Positions 25,191 through 33,218 of a stretch of DNA of 64,000 nt are shown here, one piece after another. Source of the DNA: RGIG5612 sp045598285 (GTDB lineage Bacteria; Bacillota; Clostridia; Lachnospirales; Lachnospiraceae); contig JAZLLU010000011.1 of assembly GCA_045598285.1 (NCBI GenBank), forward strand, positions 1-64,000, written 5' to 3'. The notes below the pieces were generated by a model. That model did no database searches. It had not been told where the DNA came from and saw only the letters and a list, made by a program, of their open reading frames with translations. Position 1 is the first letter of the stretch. Each line of letters begins with the position of its first letter. A program made the translations under genes and the position numbers.

Positions 25191-26189
25191 ATGAACGATC
25201 GGGCAGTTAGTTTATTTGAAAAATATGATATTTTAGATGCAAAGGTCAAAAAAGGCAGAGGTATGCTGATAGCGGAAAAGGATCATCAGCCGGTGGCACT
25301 GGAGGAATACAACGGCTCTCAGGATCATTTGGAAATGGAGTACGAACTGCTGTTATCGCTGCGAGAAATCTATGACGGACCGATGCAGCAAATCTATAAA
25401 ACCAATCAGGAGGAGCTTTTTTGCACGGATTATGAGGGCAAAAAGTATGTACTGAAATCCTATGCAGAAGGCAGGGAGTGCAATCTAAAGGATACACAGG
25501 AAGTGCTGAGAGCCTGTAAAGCCATAGCTATGCTTCATAAAAGTCTTCGAAAAACCACTTTTTTACAAAAGGAAGAACTGCGAAAGACTGCGGACCCATT
25601 AAGAGGGGATTTGATTAGACATACCACCGAATTAAAAAGAGCACGAAATTTTATGAGAAAAAAGGCAAGACGAGAGGAATTCGAACTTGCCTTTTTGCGT
25701 GCATATGATACCTTTTTTGAGCAGACAAACAAAGCGCAGGAGTTATTAGAAGAAAAGGAGGAGGCATTCTTAAATGAAAAAATAGCCGCAGAAGGTATGA
25801 TAATTCATGGGGATTGTGTGCATCACAATATATATATGCTCGGCGATCAGATTACCTTTGTGCATTTTGAAAAAAGCGGAGTAAGGCTTCAGGTCAGAGA
25901 CCTTTATCTGTTTATGCGAAAGGCCATGGAAAAGAATTTCTGGTCGTATGATTTGGCCCTGCGTATGCTGGATGCCTATGAACAGGAGCTGTCACTATGC
26001 GAGGAAGAAAAGCATTATTTATGTGCCAGATTCTGTTATCCGGAGAAGTTCTGGAAGCTCGCAAACAGCTATTTAAATCGTGTCAAATCACTCCCTTCCA
26101 GACGCCTTTTGGAAAAGTTGGACGATTTGGAGGAAAAAGAAGCAAAAAGACGGCAATTTTTACATAAATGGCTGGAAAAATGCGGATAA
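25191..26189 (+). CDS. CotS/APH-like kinase-fold protein, possibly inactive
   Basis: The 332-residue product resembles the CotS/YtaA family of spore coat kinase-fold proteins. The catalytic-loop-like HGDCVHHNIYML is present at about residue 205, but the metal-binding Asp that normally follows (DFD or DFE) reads VHFEKS, so the kinase may be dead or unusual. The N-terminal lobe has the ALEEYNG and KYVLKSY strands with a Lys. I chose the ATG at 25191, which has AGGGAAGGAGA upstream, over the frame start at 25131. Adjacent genes do not make the role clear; a spore coat function fits the sporulation genes nearby. Confidence 0.7.
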   Translation: MNDRAVSLFEKYDILDAKVKKGRGMLIAEKDHQPVALEEYNGSQDHLEMEYELLLSLREIYDGPMQQIYKTNQEELFCTDYEGKKYVLKSYAEGRECNLKDTQEVLRACKAIAMLHKSLRKTTFLQKEELRKTADPLRGDLIRHTTELKRARNFMRKKARREEFELAFLRAYDTFFEQTNKAQELLEEKEEAFLNEKIAAEGMIIHGDCVHHNIYMLGDQITFVHFEKSGVRLQVRDLYLFMRKAMEKNFWSYDLALRMLDAYEQELSLCEEEKHYLCARFCYPEKFWKLANSYLNRVKSLPSRRLLEKLDDLEEKEAKRRQFLHKWLEKCG

Positions 26190-26221
26190 TTTGTGCTATA
26201 CTACTAAAGAGCGTGTAAAAA

Positions 26222-27550
26222 ATGAGGATAGATAAAGTGAAGAAATTCCTATACAGATTCTGTCTGTTGAGTCTTTTGCTTTTAGCAGGTTGCGGGGCGG
26301 TCACTGAGCCGGTGAGCAGTCCTGTCGTAAGTGAACCACCCAAAGAGCCGGAAGTCATTTCCGTAGAGCTGGCAGACAGTTTTGATGAAGCAATTATTGA
26401 AAAGATAGACGAAAAGAAAAAGCAGATTACTTTTTACAATTTACAAATTGGAAAAAGCTATACCTTAGATTATGACAGCTCTACCGGAATCAAGGATAAA
26501 TATCAGAATGAACTGGTCGTTAGTCAGCTTGATGGCGGAGAACTCGTAAAGGTCACCTTTTTAAAGGACGAGAAAAAGGTGAAAAATATTTGGCAGGAAG
26601 AGGACTTATCCAAAGAAGAAAACTTTGATGACTTTGAAATCAACCGTATTGCCCTGTGGATGGATATTGCAGATGAGCGATATGCGATTCATGACAAGGC
26701 GGTTGTTTTATCCGGAGATAAAAAGCTGACACTGTCGGATATCAATGAAGAAGATACCTTGAGCGTATATGCCAAGGATCATGTCATTCAAAGTATTGTC
26801 ATTGAAAATATGCATGGATATGTCAGACTGGAAGGACAGCAAAGCTTTTTAGGCGGATGGGTCGAATTTAATCAGAACAAAATTCTGCCGGTAGAAGAAG
26901 AAATGCTGGTCGTACTTCCTTCCGGACATTATGATATGCAGATTTACGCAGACGGTCAGCAGGGCGAAAAATCCGTAGATGTTTTGCCGGGTGAGGAAAC
27001 ACTGGTGGATGTGTCTGATCTCGTAGTAGAAGAAGAGCAAAAAGACGGAGGTGTGATTTTTACCATTTCTCCATCTGCTGCTATTTTAAAAATTGATGGG
27101 AAGGAAACCCCTTATGATGATGTGATTACTTTATCCTATGGCGTACATCAGCTTATCGTACAGGCCGATGGATATAAAACCATCACACAGTATATCAGGG
27201 TCGGTCAGGAAATGGCCAACATCAATATTGAAATGGAACGAAGCGAAGCGGATCACTCCGATTCGAAAAAGGATAAGGAGGAGGAAAAGCCGGCAGTTTC
27301 TGCAAACAGTGTTGTCGTAGCCAATACCGGAGAATACAGAGTGTACATCGATGCACCGGAAAATTCTCAGCTATATGTGGACGGCATTTATACCGGTATG
27401 ATTCCAATCAGCTTTGAAAAGAAAAAGGGAACCTACACCTTATCCATTCGAAAAGCAGGTTACGTAACCAGAAGCTATACACTGGATGTGGACGATGAGA
27501 AAAAGGATGTGCATTATTCTTTCTCAGAGTTGGAACAGCAGACCCCGTAG
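26222..27550 (+). CDS. PEGA-domain lipoprotein
   Basis: Secreted lipid-anchored protein of 442 residues. The signal peptide ends in LLAGC (Cys near residue 24). The N-terminal 190 residues form a beta-rich region I do not recognise, followed by two PEGA-type modules: residues about 275-340 (KIDGKETPYDDVITLSYG, QADGYKT) and about 363-430 (LYVDGIYTGMIPI, RKAGYVT). PEGA modules are extracellular beta-sandwich repeats, often wall-associated. The start could also be the GTG at 26237, which has GAGGATAG upstream and a typical short signal. TATACT at 26197-26202 may be its -10. Confidence 0.75.
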   Translation: MRIDKVKKFLYRFCLLSLLLLAGCGAVTEPVSSPVVSEPPKEPEVISVELADSFDEAIIEKIDEKKKQITFYNLQIGKSYTLDYDSSTGIKDKYQNELVVSQLDGGELVKVTFLKDEKKVKNIWQEEDLSKEENFDDFEINRIALWMDIADERYAIHDKAVVLSGDKKLTLSDINEEDTLSVYAKDHVIQSIVIENMHGYVRLEGQQSFLGGWVEFNQNKILPVEEEMLVVLPSGHYDMQIYADGQQGEKSVDVLPGEETLVDVSDLVVEEEQKDGGVIFTISPSAAILKIDGKETPYDDVITLSYGVHQLIVQADGYKTITQYIRVGQEMANINIEMERSEADHSDSKKDKEEEKPAVSANSVVVANTGEYRVYIDAPENSQLYVDGIYTGMIPISFEKKKGTYTLSIRKAGYVTRSYTLDVDDEKKDVHYSFSELEQQTP

Positions 27551-27627
27551 CTTTGGGCTTTTGAAAAGGAATAAAAAAGAACAATCCATAAATAATAAAA
27601 TCATATAAAATCCAAGGAGGACAGGTT

Positions 27628-29361
27628 ATGAGTTACAAAGAAGCGTATGAAGAATGGCTCCAAAATCCATATTTTGATGAAGCCACAAAGGAAGAACTGA
27701 AAGCGATTGCAGGAGATGAAAAGGAAATCGAAGATCGTTTTTATCGTTCTCTGGCATTTGGTACTGCAGGACTTCGAGGTGTCATCGGAGCAGGTACAAA
27801 CAGAATGAATATTTATATCGTTCGTAAAACGACACAGGGACTTGCCAACTATATCAAGAAACTTGGCGGACAGGACAAGGGTGTTGCTATCGCATTTGAC
27901 AGCAGAAGAATGAGTCCTGAATTTGCAGACGAAGCAGCTCTTTGTCTGAATGCAAACGGAATCAAGGCATATGTGTTTGAATCCCTTCGTCCGACACCGG
28001 AACTTTCTTATGCAGTTCGTAAATTAAACTGTATCGCAGGTATCAATATCACAGCCAGCCACAACCCGCCTGAATACAACGGCTACAAGGTATATTGGGA
28101 GGACGGTGCTCAGATTACACCACCTCATGATGGCGGTATCATGGATGAAGTAGCAAATGTAACAGATTTTAACAGCGTTTATACCATGGACAAGGCGGAA
28201 GCAGTCGAAAAAGGTCTTTATATTCAGATCGGTGCGGATGTAGATGATACCTATATTGCAGAACTGAAATCCAGAGTTCTTCATCAGGATTTGATTGATC
28301 AGTATCAGAAGGATATCAAGATCGTATATTCTCCACTTCACGGAACAGGTAATATTCCTGCCAGACGTATCTTAAAAGAGCTCGGCTTTGAAAATGTATA
28401 TGTGGTTCCTGAGCAGGAACTTCCGGACGGAAACTTCCCAACTGTTTCTTATCCAAATCCGGAAGCAGCAGAAGCCTTTGAACTGGGCCTTAAGCTCGCA
28501 AAAGAAGTAGATGCGGATTTAGTACTGGCAACTGACCCGGATGCAGACCGTCTCGGAGTATATGTAAAGGATACAAAGAGCGGAGAATATATTACATTAA
28601 CAGGTAATATGTCAGGATGTCTGCTCGCAGACTATGAAATCAGCCAGATGGCTGCTTTACAGGGACTCCCTGAAGACGGAGCACTGATCAAGACGATTGT
28701 TACCACCAATATGGCAGATGCCATTGCCAAGGCATACAATGCAAAGTTAATCGAAGTATTAACCGGATTTAAATACATCGGACAGCAGATTCTCGGCTTT
28801 GAACAGTCAGGAAAGGGAACCTACTTATTCGGTTTTGAAGAAAGCTACGGCTGCTTAATCGGTACACATGCCAGAGATAAGGATGCGATCGTAGCAACTA
28901 TGGCACTGGCAGAAGCTGCTGCTTACTATAAATCAAAAGGCATGACCTTGTGGGATGCTATGATTGCCATGTATGAAAAATACGGTTATTACAAGGATGA
29001 TATTCAGTCTATTACACTGAAGGGTATTGAAGGACTTCAGAAGATTCAGGATATCCTGAATACTTTGAGAACCAATACACCAAAGACCATTGGTGATTAT
29101 ACCGTTGTAAAGGCCAGAGACTACGAAGCAGATACCATCAAGGATATCGCAACTGGGGAAGTAACTTCAACAGGGCTTCCAAAGTCAAATGTTATTTACT
29201 ATGATTTAACAGATGATGCATGGCTTTGCGTTCGTCCTTCCGGAACAGAACCAAAGGTGAAATTCTACTATGGAATCAAGGGTTCTTCTTTAGAAGATGC
29301 AAATGCAAAATCTGAAAAGCTCGGTAAAGAAGTTCTGGCTATGATTGACAAGATGTTATAA
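27628..29361 (+). CDS. pgcA: Phosphoglucomutase/phosphomannomutase
   Basis: Interconverts glucose 1-phosphate and glucose 6-phosphate (or the mannose forms), feeding nucleotide sugars for wall and capsule. The 577-residue alpha-phosphohexomutase has all four family signatures: the phosphoserine loop TASHNPPEYNGYK, the metal loop DPDADRLG, the sugar loop GFEESYG and the phosphate loop RPSGTEPK. Length and the GLRG motif near residue 47 match the PgcA subgroup of Firmicutes. CCAAGGAGG precedes the ATG. mazG starts three bases after its stop. Confidence 0.95.
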   Translation: MSYKEAYEEWLQNPYFDEATKEELKAIAGDEKEIEDRFYRSLAFGTAGLRGVIGAGTNRMNIYIVRKTTQGLANYIKKLGGQDKGVAIAFDSRRMSPEFADEAALCLNANGIKAYVFESLRPTPELSYAVRKLNCIAGINITASHNPPEYNGYKVYWEDGAQITPPHDGGIMDEVANVTDFNSVYTMDKAEAVEKGLYIQIGADVDDTYIAELKSRVLHQDLIDQYQKDIKIVYSPLHGTGNIPARRILKELGFENVYVVPEQELPDGNFPTVSYPNPEAAEAFELGLKLAKEVDADLVLATDPDADRLGVYVKDTKSGEYITLTGNMSGCLLADYEISQMAALQGLPEDGALIKTIVTTNMADAIAKAYNAKLIEVLTGFKYIGQQILGFEQSGKGTYLFGFEESYGCLIGTHARDKDAIVATMALAEAAAYYKSKGMTLWDAMIAMYEKYGYYKDDIQSITLKGIEGLQKIQDILNTLRTNTPKTIGDYTVVKARDYEADTIKDIATGEVTSTGLPKSNVIYYDLTDDAWLCVRPSGTEPKVKFYYGIKGSSLEDANAKSEKLGKEVLAMIDKML

Positions 29362-29364
29362 GCC

Positions 29365-29859
29365 ATGCTCGATCACAAACCGGATTATCTCGATAAAAAG
29401 AAATGTAATGAGGAGGATCTGCGACATTTAGTCGCAGATTTAGCCTCTGAAAATGGTTGCCCCTGGGACAGTAAACAGACTCTGGGCTCCATGAATGACT
29501 GTCTGTTAGAGGAGGCCGCAGAAACGATTGATGCGATTTCTCTTTATCAAAATACAGGCAATACCGATGCACTCAAAGAGGAATTGGGCGATTTGCTCTT
29601 TCAGGTCTATCTGCATACGCAGATTGCCGAAAAAGAAGGTCTCTTTTCCATGGATGATGTATTAAATACCATCATGCAAAAAATGATATTCAGACATCCT
29701 CATGTATATCAAAACGGAGAGGACTGTTCGGATACCCCAAAATGGGAAGAAATCAAGCAAATAGAGAAAAAGAATAAAACCTATACCGAGTCGAAAGAAC
29801 ACAGAAAACACCGAAAAAGACTGGTGGAAATGTTTTTACACTTTTTAAGTAAAAAATAG
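29365..29859 (+). CDS. mazG: MazG nucleotide pyrophosphohydrolase
   Basis: House-cleaning NTP pyrophosphatase. The 164-residue product has the MazG core CPWDSKQTLGSM, the metal-binding LLEEAAETIDAI and EELGDLLFQVYLHTQIA helices and the RHPHVY motif. In B. subtilis the equivalent (second half of YabN) begins the yabN-yabO-yabP-yabQ-divIC series, and the same order follows here, with only the HU gene inserted. There is no N-terminal methylase domain, unlike YabN. Confidence 0.92.
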   Translation: MLDHKPDYLDKKKCNEEDLRHLVADLASENGCPWDSKQTLGSMNDCLLEEAAETIDAISLYQNTGNTDALKEELGDLLFQVYLHTQIAEKEGLFSMDDVLNTIMQKMIFRHPHVYQNGEDCSDTPKWEEIKQIEKKNKTYTESKEHRKHRKRLVEMFLHFLSKK

Positions 29860-29911
29860 GGATAGAAAATTGTTAAAAATGTCTAAAATCCCTTGAAATA
29901 GGCTTTTTTCC

Positions 29912-29940
29912 TTGACATTAGACAGGAAAAGCTTTATAAC
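29912..29940 (+). promoter_or_regulatory. Promoter of the HU gene
   Basis: TTGACA (29912-29917), exact 17-base spacer, TATAAC (29935-29940). One of the best sigma-A sites in the window, as expected for an abundant nucleoid protein. Confidence 0.85.
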
Positions 29941-30011
29941 TATTGTTAGGGTTTTTCAATGTAAAAACACGAAAAATAATAAAATACTCAGTAAAGAGGA
30001 GGAGTTCAAAA

Positions 30012-30287
30012 ATGAACAAAACAGAATTAGTTGCAGCTATGGCTGATCAGGCAGGATTATCAAAGAAAGATGCAGAAGCTGCTTTAAAGGCTTTTACAGA
30101 TGTTGTATCAGGAGCATTAAAGAAAGGTGATAAGATTCAGTTAGTAGGATTCGGTACTTTCGAAGTATCTGAAAGATCTGCTAGAGAAGGTAGAAATCCT
30201 CATACAGGCGAAACAATGAAAATTGCTGCTTCAAAAGCACCTAAGTTCAAAGCTGGTAAGGCATTAAAGGATTTAGTAAACGCATAA
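30012..30287 (+). CDS. hup: HU-family DNA-binding protein
   Basis: Histone-like nucleoid protein of 91 residues. The sequence MNKTELVAAMADQAGLSKKD begins at the ATG preceded by GAGGAGG; an upstream frame to 29943 is not needed. The signature GFGTFEVSERSAREGRNP (arm region with the conserved Pro) and the final FKAGKALKDLVN are typical of HU. It stands between its own strong promoter and a strong terminator, so it is probably a single transcription unit placed inside the mazG-yabO series. Confidence 0.97.
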   Translation: MNKTELVAAMADQAGLSKKDAEAALKAFTDVVSGALKKGDKIQLVGFGTFEVSERSAREGRNPHTGETMKIAASKAPKFKAGKALKDLVNA

Positions 30288-30305
30288 TTTGGCTTGTGAA
30301 TTTTG

Positions 30306-30340
30306 AAAGTCCAGAGAGCAATCTCTGGACTTTATTTTTT
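30306..30340 (+). terminator. Terminator after HU
   Basis: Perfect 12-base stem AAAGTCCAGAGA/TCTCTGGACTTT with a GCAA tetraloop, followed by ATTTTTT. Confidence 0.92.
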
Positions 30341-30380
30341 ATGATATACCGCAATTTTGTAACTCTAATAGGAGAAAAAC

Positions 30381-30620
30381 ATGAGATTAGACAAATATTT
30401 AAAGGTTTCCAGACTGATTAAACGAAGAACCGTTGCCAATGATGCCTGCGATGCAGGTCGTGTCATGATCAATGACAAGGTGGTAAAGGCTTCTGCTGCT
30501 GTAAAGGTAGGAGATGTCATCACCATCAATTTCGGAAATAAAGATGTGAAGGTTGAAGTTCTGGATGTTCAGGAAACCGTACGTAAGGAACAGGCCAAGG
30601 AAATGTTCCGTTATATATAG
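30381..30620 (+). CDS. rqcP: S4-domain RNA-binding protein RqcP (YabO)
   Basis: A 79-residue S4 domain (MRLDKYLKVSRLIKRRTVAN, CDAGRVMINDKVVKASAAVKVGD in part), the size and sequence type of YabO/RqcP, which binds stalled 50S subunits and works with RqcH in adding alanine tails during ribosome quality control. Its position between mazG and yabP is conserved in Firmicutes. An AGGAGAAA site precedes the ATG. Confidence 0.93.
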   Translation: MRLDKYLKVSRLIKRRTVANDACDAGRVMINDKVVKASAAVKVGDVITINFGNKDVKVEVLDVQETVRKEQAKEMFRYI

Positions 30621-30676
30621 GATGAGTTCTTTTTCTTTTCCATAGCGCATAGTATATAACCAGTGTTACGTGGCGC

Positions 30677-30718
30677 ATGAAAACAGTGAATGGCCTCGAT
30701 TGTAAACAATCGACGCAA
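30677..30718 (+). repeat. 42-base element with palindromic core, copy B
   Basis: Identical to copy A (18352-18311 on the minus strand) over 42 bases, including the palindromic core TCGATTGT-AA-ACAATCGA. It ends 17 bases before the yabP start codon. The ribosome site (AAGGGGAAGG) begins directly after it. Confidence 0.85.
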
Positions 30719-30735
30719 GGGAAAGGGGAAGGAAA

Positions 30736-31026
30736 ATGGAAGAAAATAATGTGATAAAGCAGAGAGTACACAAATGTATGCTGTCAGGCAGAAAAAGCTG
30801 CGTGATTAGTGGCATTTTGGATGTACTCTCTTTTGATTTGTCAGAAATCCTGCTGGAAACGGAGCTGGGAATGCTGCAAATTAAGGGTTGTGATTTGCAT
30901 GTGAGCAGACTTACGCTGGAAAAAGGAGAAATTGATATAGACGGGAAAATCGATGCACTCATATATTCCGAAGCCCAAAGCAAAGCGATAAAAACAGAGG
31001 GGCTGCTCGGACGTTTGTTTAAATAA
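30736..31026 (+). CDS. yabP: Sporulation protein YabP
   Basis: The 96-residue product fits YabP (YabP/YqfC family): the VISGILDVLSFDLSEILLETELG core followed by LQIKGCDLHVSRLTLEKGEIDIDGKID, given in part. In B. subtilis YabP is made in the mother cell under sigma-E and is needed for spore formation. Position before yabQ is conserved. The 42-base element lies immediately before its ribosome site. No sigma-E promoter could be assigned by eye. Confidence 0.88.
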   Translation: MEENNVIKQRVHKCMLSGRKSCVISGILDVLSFDLSEILLETELGMLQIKGCDLHVSRLTLEKGEIDIDGKIDALIYSEAQSKAIKTEGLLGRLFK

Positions 31027-31045
31027 AAAGAACCGGGAGGTATAT

Positions 31046-31603
31046 GTGAGCGAATCGGTGCAGTTTGAAATGCTGAGCGGACTGAAATGTCTGTTGTTTG
31101 GTATGGGGATTACCCTGCTGTATGACCTTTTTCTGATACTCAGAAAAGTCATAAAGCATTCTGTTTTTTGGATCAATATAGAAGACTTTATGTATTGGAT
31201 CGTTACCGGAGTCGGTCTCTTTCTTTTGATGTATACCATCAACTACGGAAGGTTCCGAGTGTATGCGATTTTCTTTCTGGGAATGGGAATGCTAATCTAT
31301 AAAAAAATAATCGGACAGAAAATAATAATTTTTATGTCAACGATAATAAATCGAATACTAGATATAGTGGTGCGCATTCTGAAAGTCCCACTAAACCTTG
31401 TAAAATGTGGGTTTTTAAGTGCTAAAAAGCTGGTTTTTAAGGCGTTTTTGCGAATAAAAAGTGCCTTGACGAGTGACATAAAAAAGGTTAAGATAACTTT
31501 ATGTAAACACATAATCAAGGGGAAATCCGGCAAAAAAACAGGAAAAGACCCTTTGGATTGTGGGAATGTAATGGGAGAACAGAATGAGTCGCAGAGGTTA
31601 TAA
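31046..31603 (+). CDS. yabQ: Spore cortex protein YabQ
   Basis: The 185-residue product has four hydrophobic helices in its first 100 residues (LLFGMGITLLYDLFLILR, FMYWIVTGVGLFLLMYTI) and a basic C-terminus. This is the YabQ layout; in B. subtilis the protein sits in the outer forespore membrane and is needed for cortex synthesis. GTG start with CGGGAGG upstream. Its last 20 bases overlap divIC, suggesting translational coupling. Confidence 0.88.
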   Translation: MSESVQFEMLSGLKCLLFGMGITLLYDLFLILRKVIKHSVFWINIEDFMYWIVTGVGLFLLMYTINYGRFRVYAIFFLGMGMLIYKKIIGQKIIIFMSTIINRILDIVVRILKVPLNLVKCGFLSAKKLVFKAFLRIKSALTSDIKKVKITLCKHIIKGKSGKKTGKDPLDCGNVMGEQNESQRL

Positions 31604-31883
31604 AAAGGATAAACCCGGCCGTTTTGGTATGTTCTTAGTATGTATGGTGGTTGCATTTATGCTTTTGATTGTTTCGGTGAAATGCATGGAGCTCAAGGGC
31701 AAGCAGACAGAGTATCTTCAAAAGAAGGAGGCCCTGACACAGCAATACGAACAGGAACAGGCCAGAGCCGAGGAATTAAAAGAATTTGATAAATATGTAC
31801 ATACAGATTCCTACAGTGAGGAAATTGCAGAAAACCAATTAGGATTTGTACATGAAAACGAAATCATATTTGAAGTAAAGTAA
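31584..31883 (+). CDS. divIC: Septum formation initiator DivIC/FtsB
   Basis: The 99-residue product has a short basic cytosolic start, one membrane helix (about 12-30) and a heptad-type coiled coil (KGKQTEYLQKKEALTQQYEQ) ending in the EEIAENQLGFVHENEIIFEV motif typical of FtsB/DivIC. It joins FtsL and DivIB in the divisome. It overlaps yabQ and ends in a terminator. Confidence 0.93.
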   Translation: MSRRGYKKDKPGRFGMFLVCMVVAFMLLIVSVKCMELKGKQTEYLQKKEALTQQYEQEQARAEELKEFDKYVHTDSYSEEIAENQLGFVHENEIIFEVK

Positions 31884-31925
31884 AACACATTTGTTTATTT
31901 GAAATAAGCAGATGTGTTTTCTTTA
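31882..31925 (+). terminator. Terminator after divIC
   Basis: AAAACACATTTG.. and ..CAGATGTGTTTT pair, with an inner TTATTT/AAATAA stem, followed by CTTTATTTT. Confidence 0.75.
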
Positions 31926-32014
31926 TTTTGCCAACAGACGCGCTTTTGACAAATTTCTTTGGTGGTCTGAGGTATGGTAGTAAAGAATATGCATATGTTA
32001 GAAAGGAAGAGACT

Positions 32015-33187
32015 ATGTTATCCATCACTACCAAAAATCAGATTTCACATTATAGCGAACTTTTAGGTGAGATTGCAAAGGATTATATGACGGATACCGG
32101 CATGAATCACGATGCTGTATATTTAGATCAAAAGAATCAAAAAGCAGAGGCGATGCTGTTAAAGGAAAGAAAAGAAGCAACCGAAATCGGATACATGCTC
32201 ATTCACTGCGCAGATCAAATGCTGCAGGGGATTGCAGACAGCGCAAAGGAAAAAAACAATCAGACAAGCTCTCATGCCATCAAGCAGGAAAAAAGAATCC
32301 GTAAGGCGCTAAAATCCGGTGGGATGATTGTCTATGAATATAGCAGAAGGCGAAATCAAAACGGCTTTGAAGAAATCCATATGGTGCTTGGCAGCGAGAA
32401 AAAAGAATACTTTGAAACGATAGAAGTAGCTGAGCTGTTAAGCTGTGTGCTGCACAGACCTATGCTCAGTGCCTGGGAGAATAGTCCATATATCTATGAT
32501 CAGCCGGTGTCTGTGTGTTTTGAAGAGGATACGGTATTTGCGATTTACCACAGCTTTGCCAAGGCAACCAAGGACGGAGAATGCATTTCGGGAGACAATT
32601 TCCTGATTCGGGAGTTTTCTGACGGAGGCTTTATCGGAGCCTTGTCAGACGGAGCCGGATCCGGAGAGAGAGCTGCCGCGGAGAGTGAAAAGGCGCTGAG
32701 TCTGTTAGAACGATTTTGTGAAAGTGGTCTTTCCATCAAGCAGTATTTTACCATCTGTAACGGGCTTATTTATCTGAAAAGGGATGTCTTGGGAAGTATT
32801 ACCATGGATGTTATGCATGTCAATCTATATACAGGAGAAGCCAGGTTTTATAAAATGGGAGCCTGTGAGACCTTTATAATCCGGGATGAAGAAATCGAGA
32901 AAGTGCAGTCCAAACAATCGGTACTGGGTATTAAAAAGGACATCCGGATAACCGGAAGCAGTATCTTTTTGAAGCAGGGGGATGTGGTTGTGATGATGAC
33001 AGACGGGCTTTGGGAATGCTTTGAAGCCTGTCAGGAGGAGCTGTATACGATTTTGAAAAAGGCAGCAGCTATGAGCCCAAAGGAACTGGCTACGCATCTG
33101 CTTTCCGTAGCGATAGGCATCTCAAATGCCTCTCTTTCGGATGATATGACGGTTTTGACCTATTATGTGATGGAAAAAGATGATTGA
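32015..33187 (+). CDS. spoIIE: SpoIIE-like PP2C phosphatase without membrane domain
   Basis: SpoIIE dephosphorylates SpoIIAA to release sigma-F in the forespore. The 390-residue product (ATG at 32015 with GAAAGGAAG upstream) carries the PP2C/SpoIIE domain in its last 220 residues: LSDGAGSGERAAAESE, MMTDGLWE and LSDDMTVL with the metal-binding Asp residues. It has about 170 residues of the linker region in front but none of the ten membrane helices of B. subtilis SpoIIE (more than 800 residues). Its position between divIC and tilS is the canonical spoIIE position, so this is either a naturally short SpoIIE or one that lost its N-terminus. Confidence 0.85.
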   Translation: MLSITTKNQISHYSELLGEIAKDYMTDTGMNHDAVYLDQKNQKAEAMLLKERKEATEIGYMLIHCADQMLQGIADSAKEKNNQTSSHAIKQEKRIRKALKSGGMIVYEYSRRRNQNGFEEIHMVLGSEKKEYFETIEVAELLSCVLHRPMLSAWENSPYIYDQPVSVCFEEDTVFAIYHSFAKATKDGECISGDNFLIREFSDGGFIGALSDGAGSGERAAAESEKALSLLERFCESGLSIKQYFTICNGLIYLKRDVLGSITMDVMHVNLYTGEARFYKMGACETFIIRDEEIEKVQSKQSVLGIKKDIRITGSSIFLKQGDVVVMMTDGLWECFEACQEELYTILKKAAAMSPKELATHLLSVAIGISNASLSDDMTVLTYYVMEKDD

Positions 33188-33218
33188 AATATAAGGGCAA
33201 AAAAGATATATTGAACAT

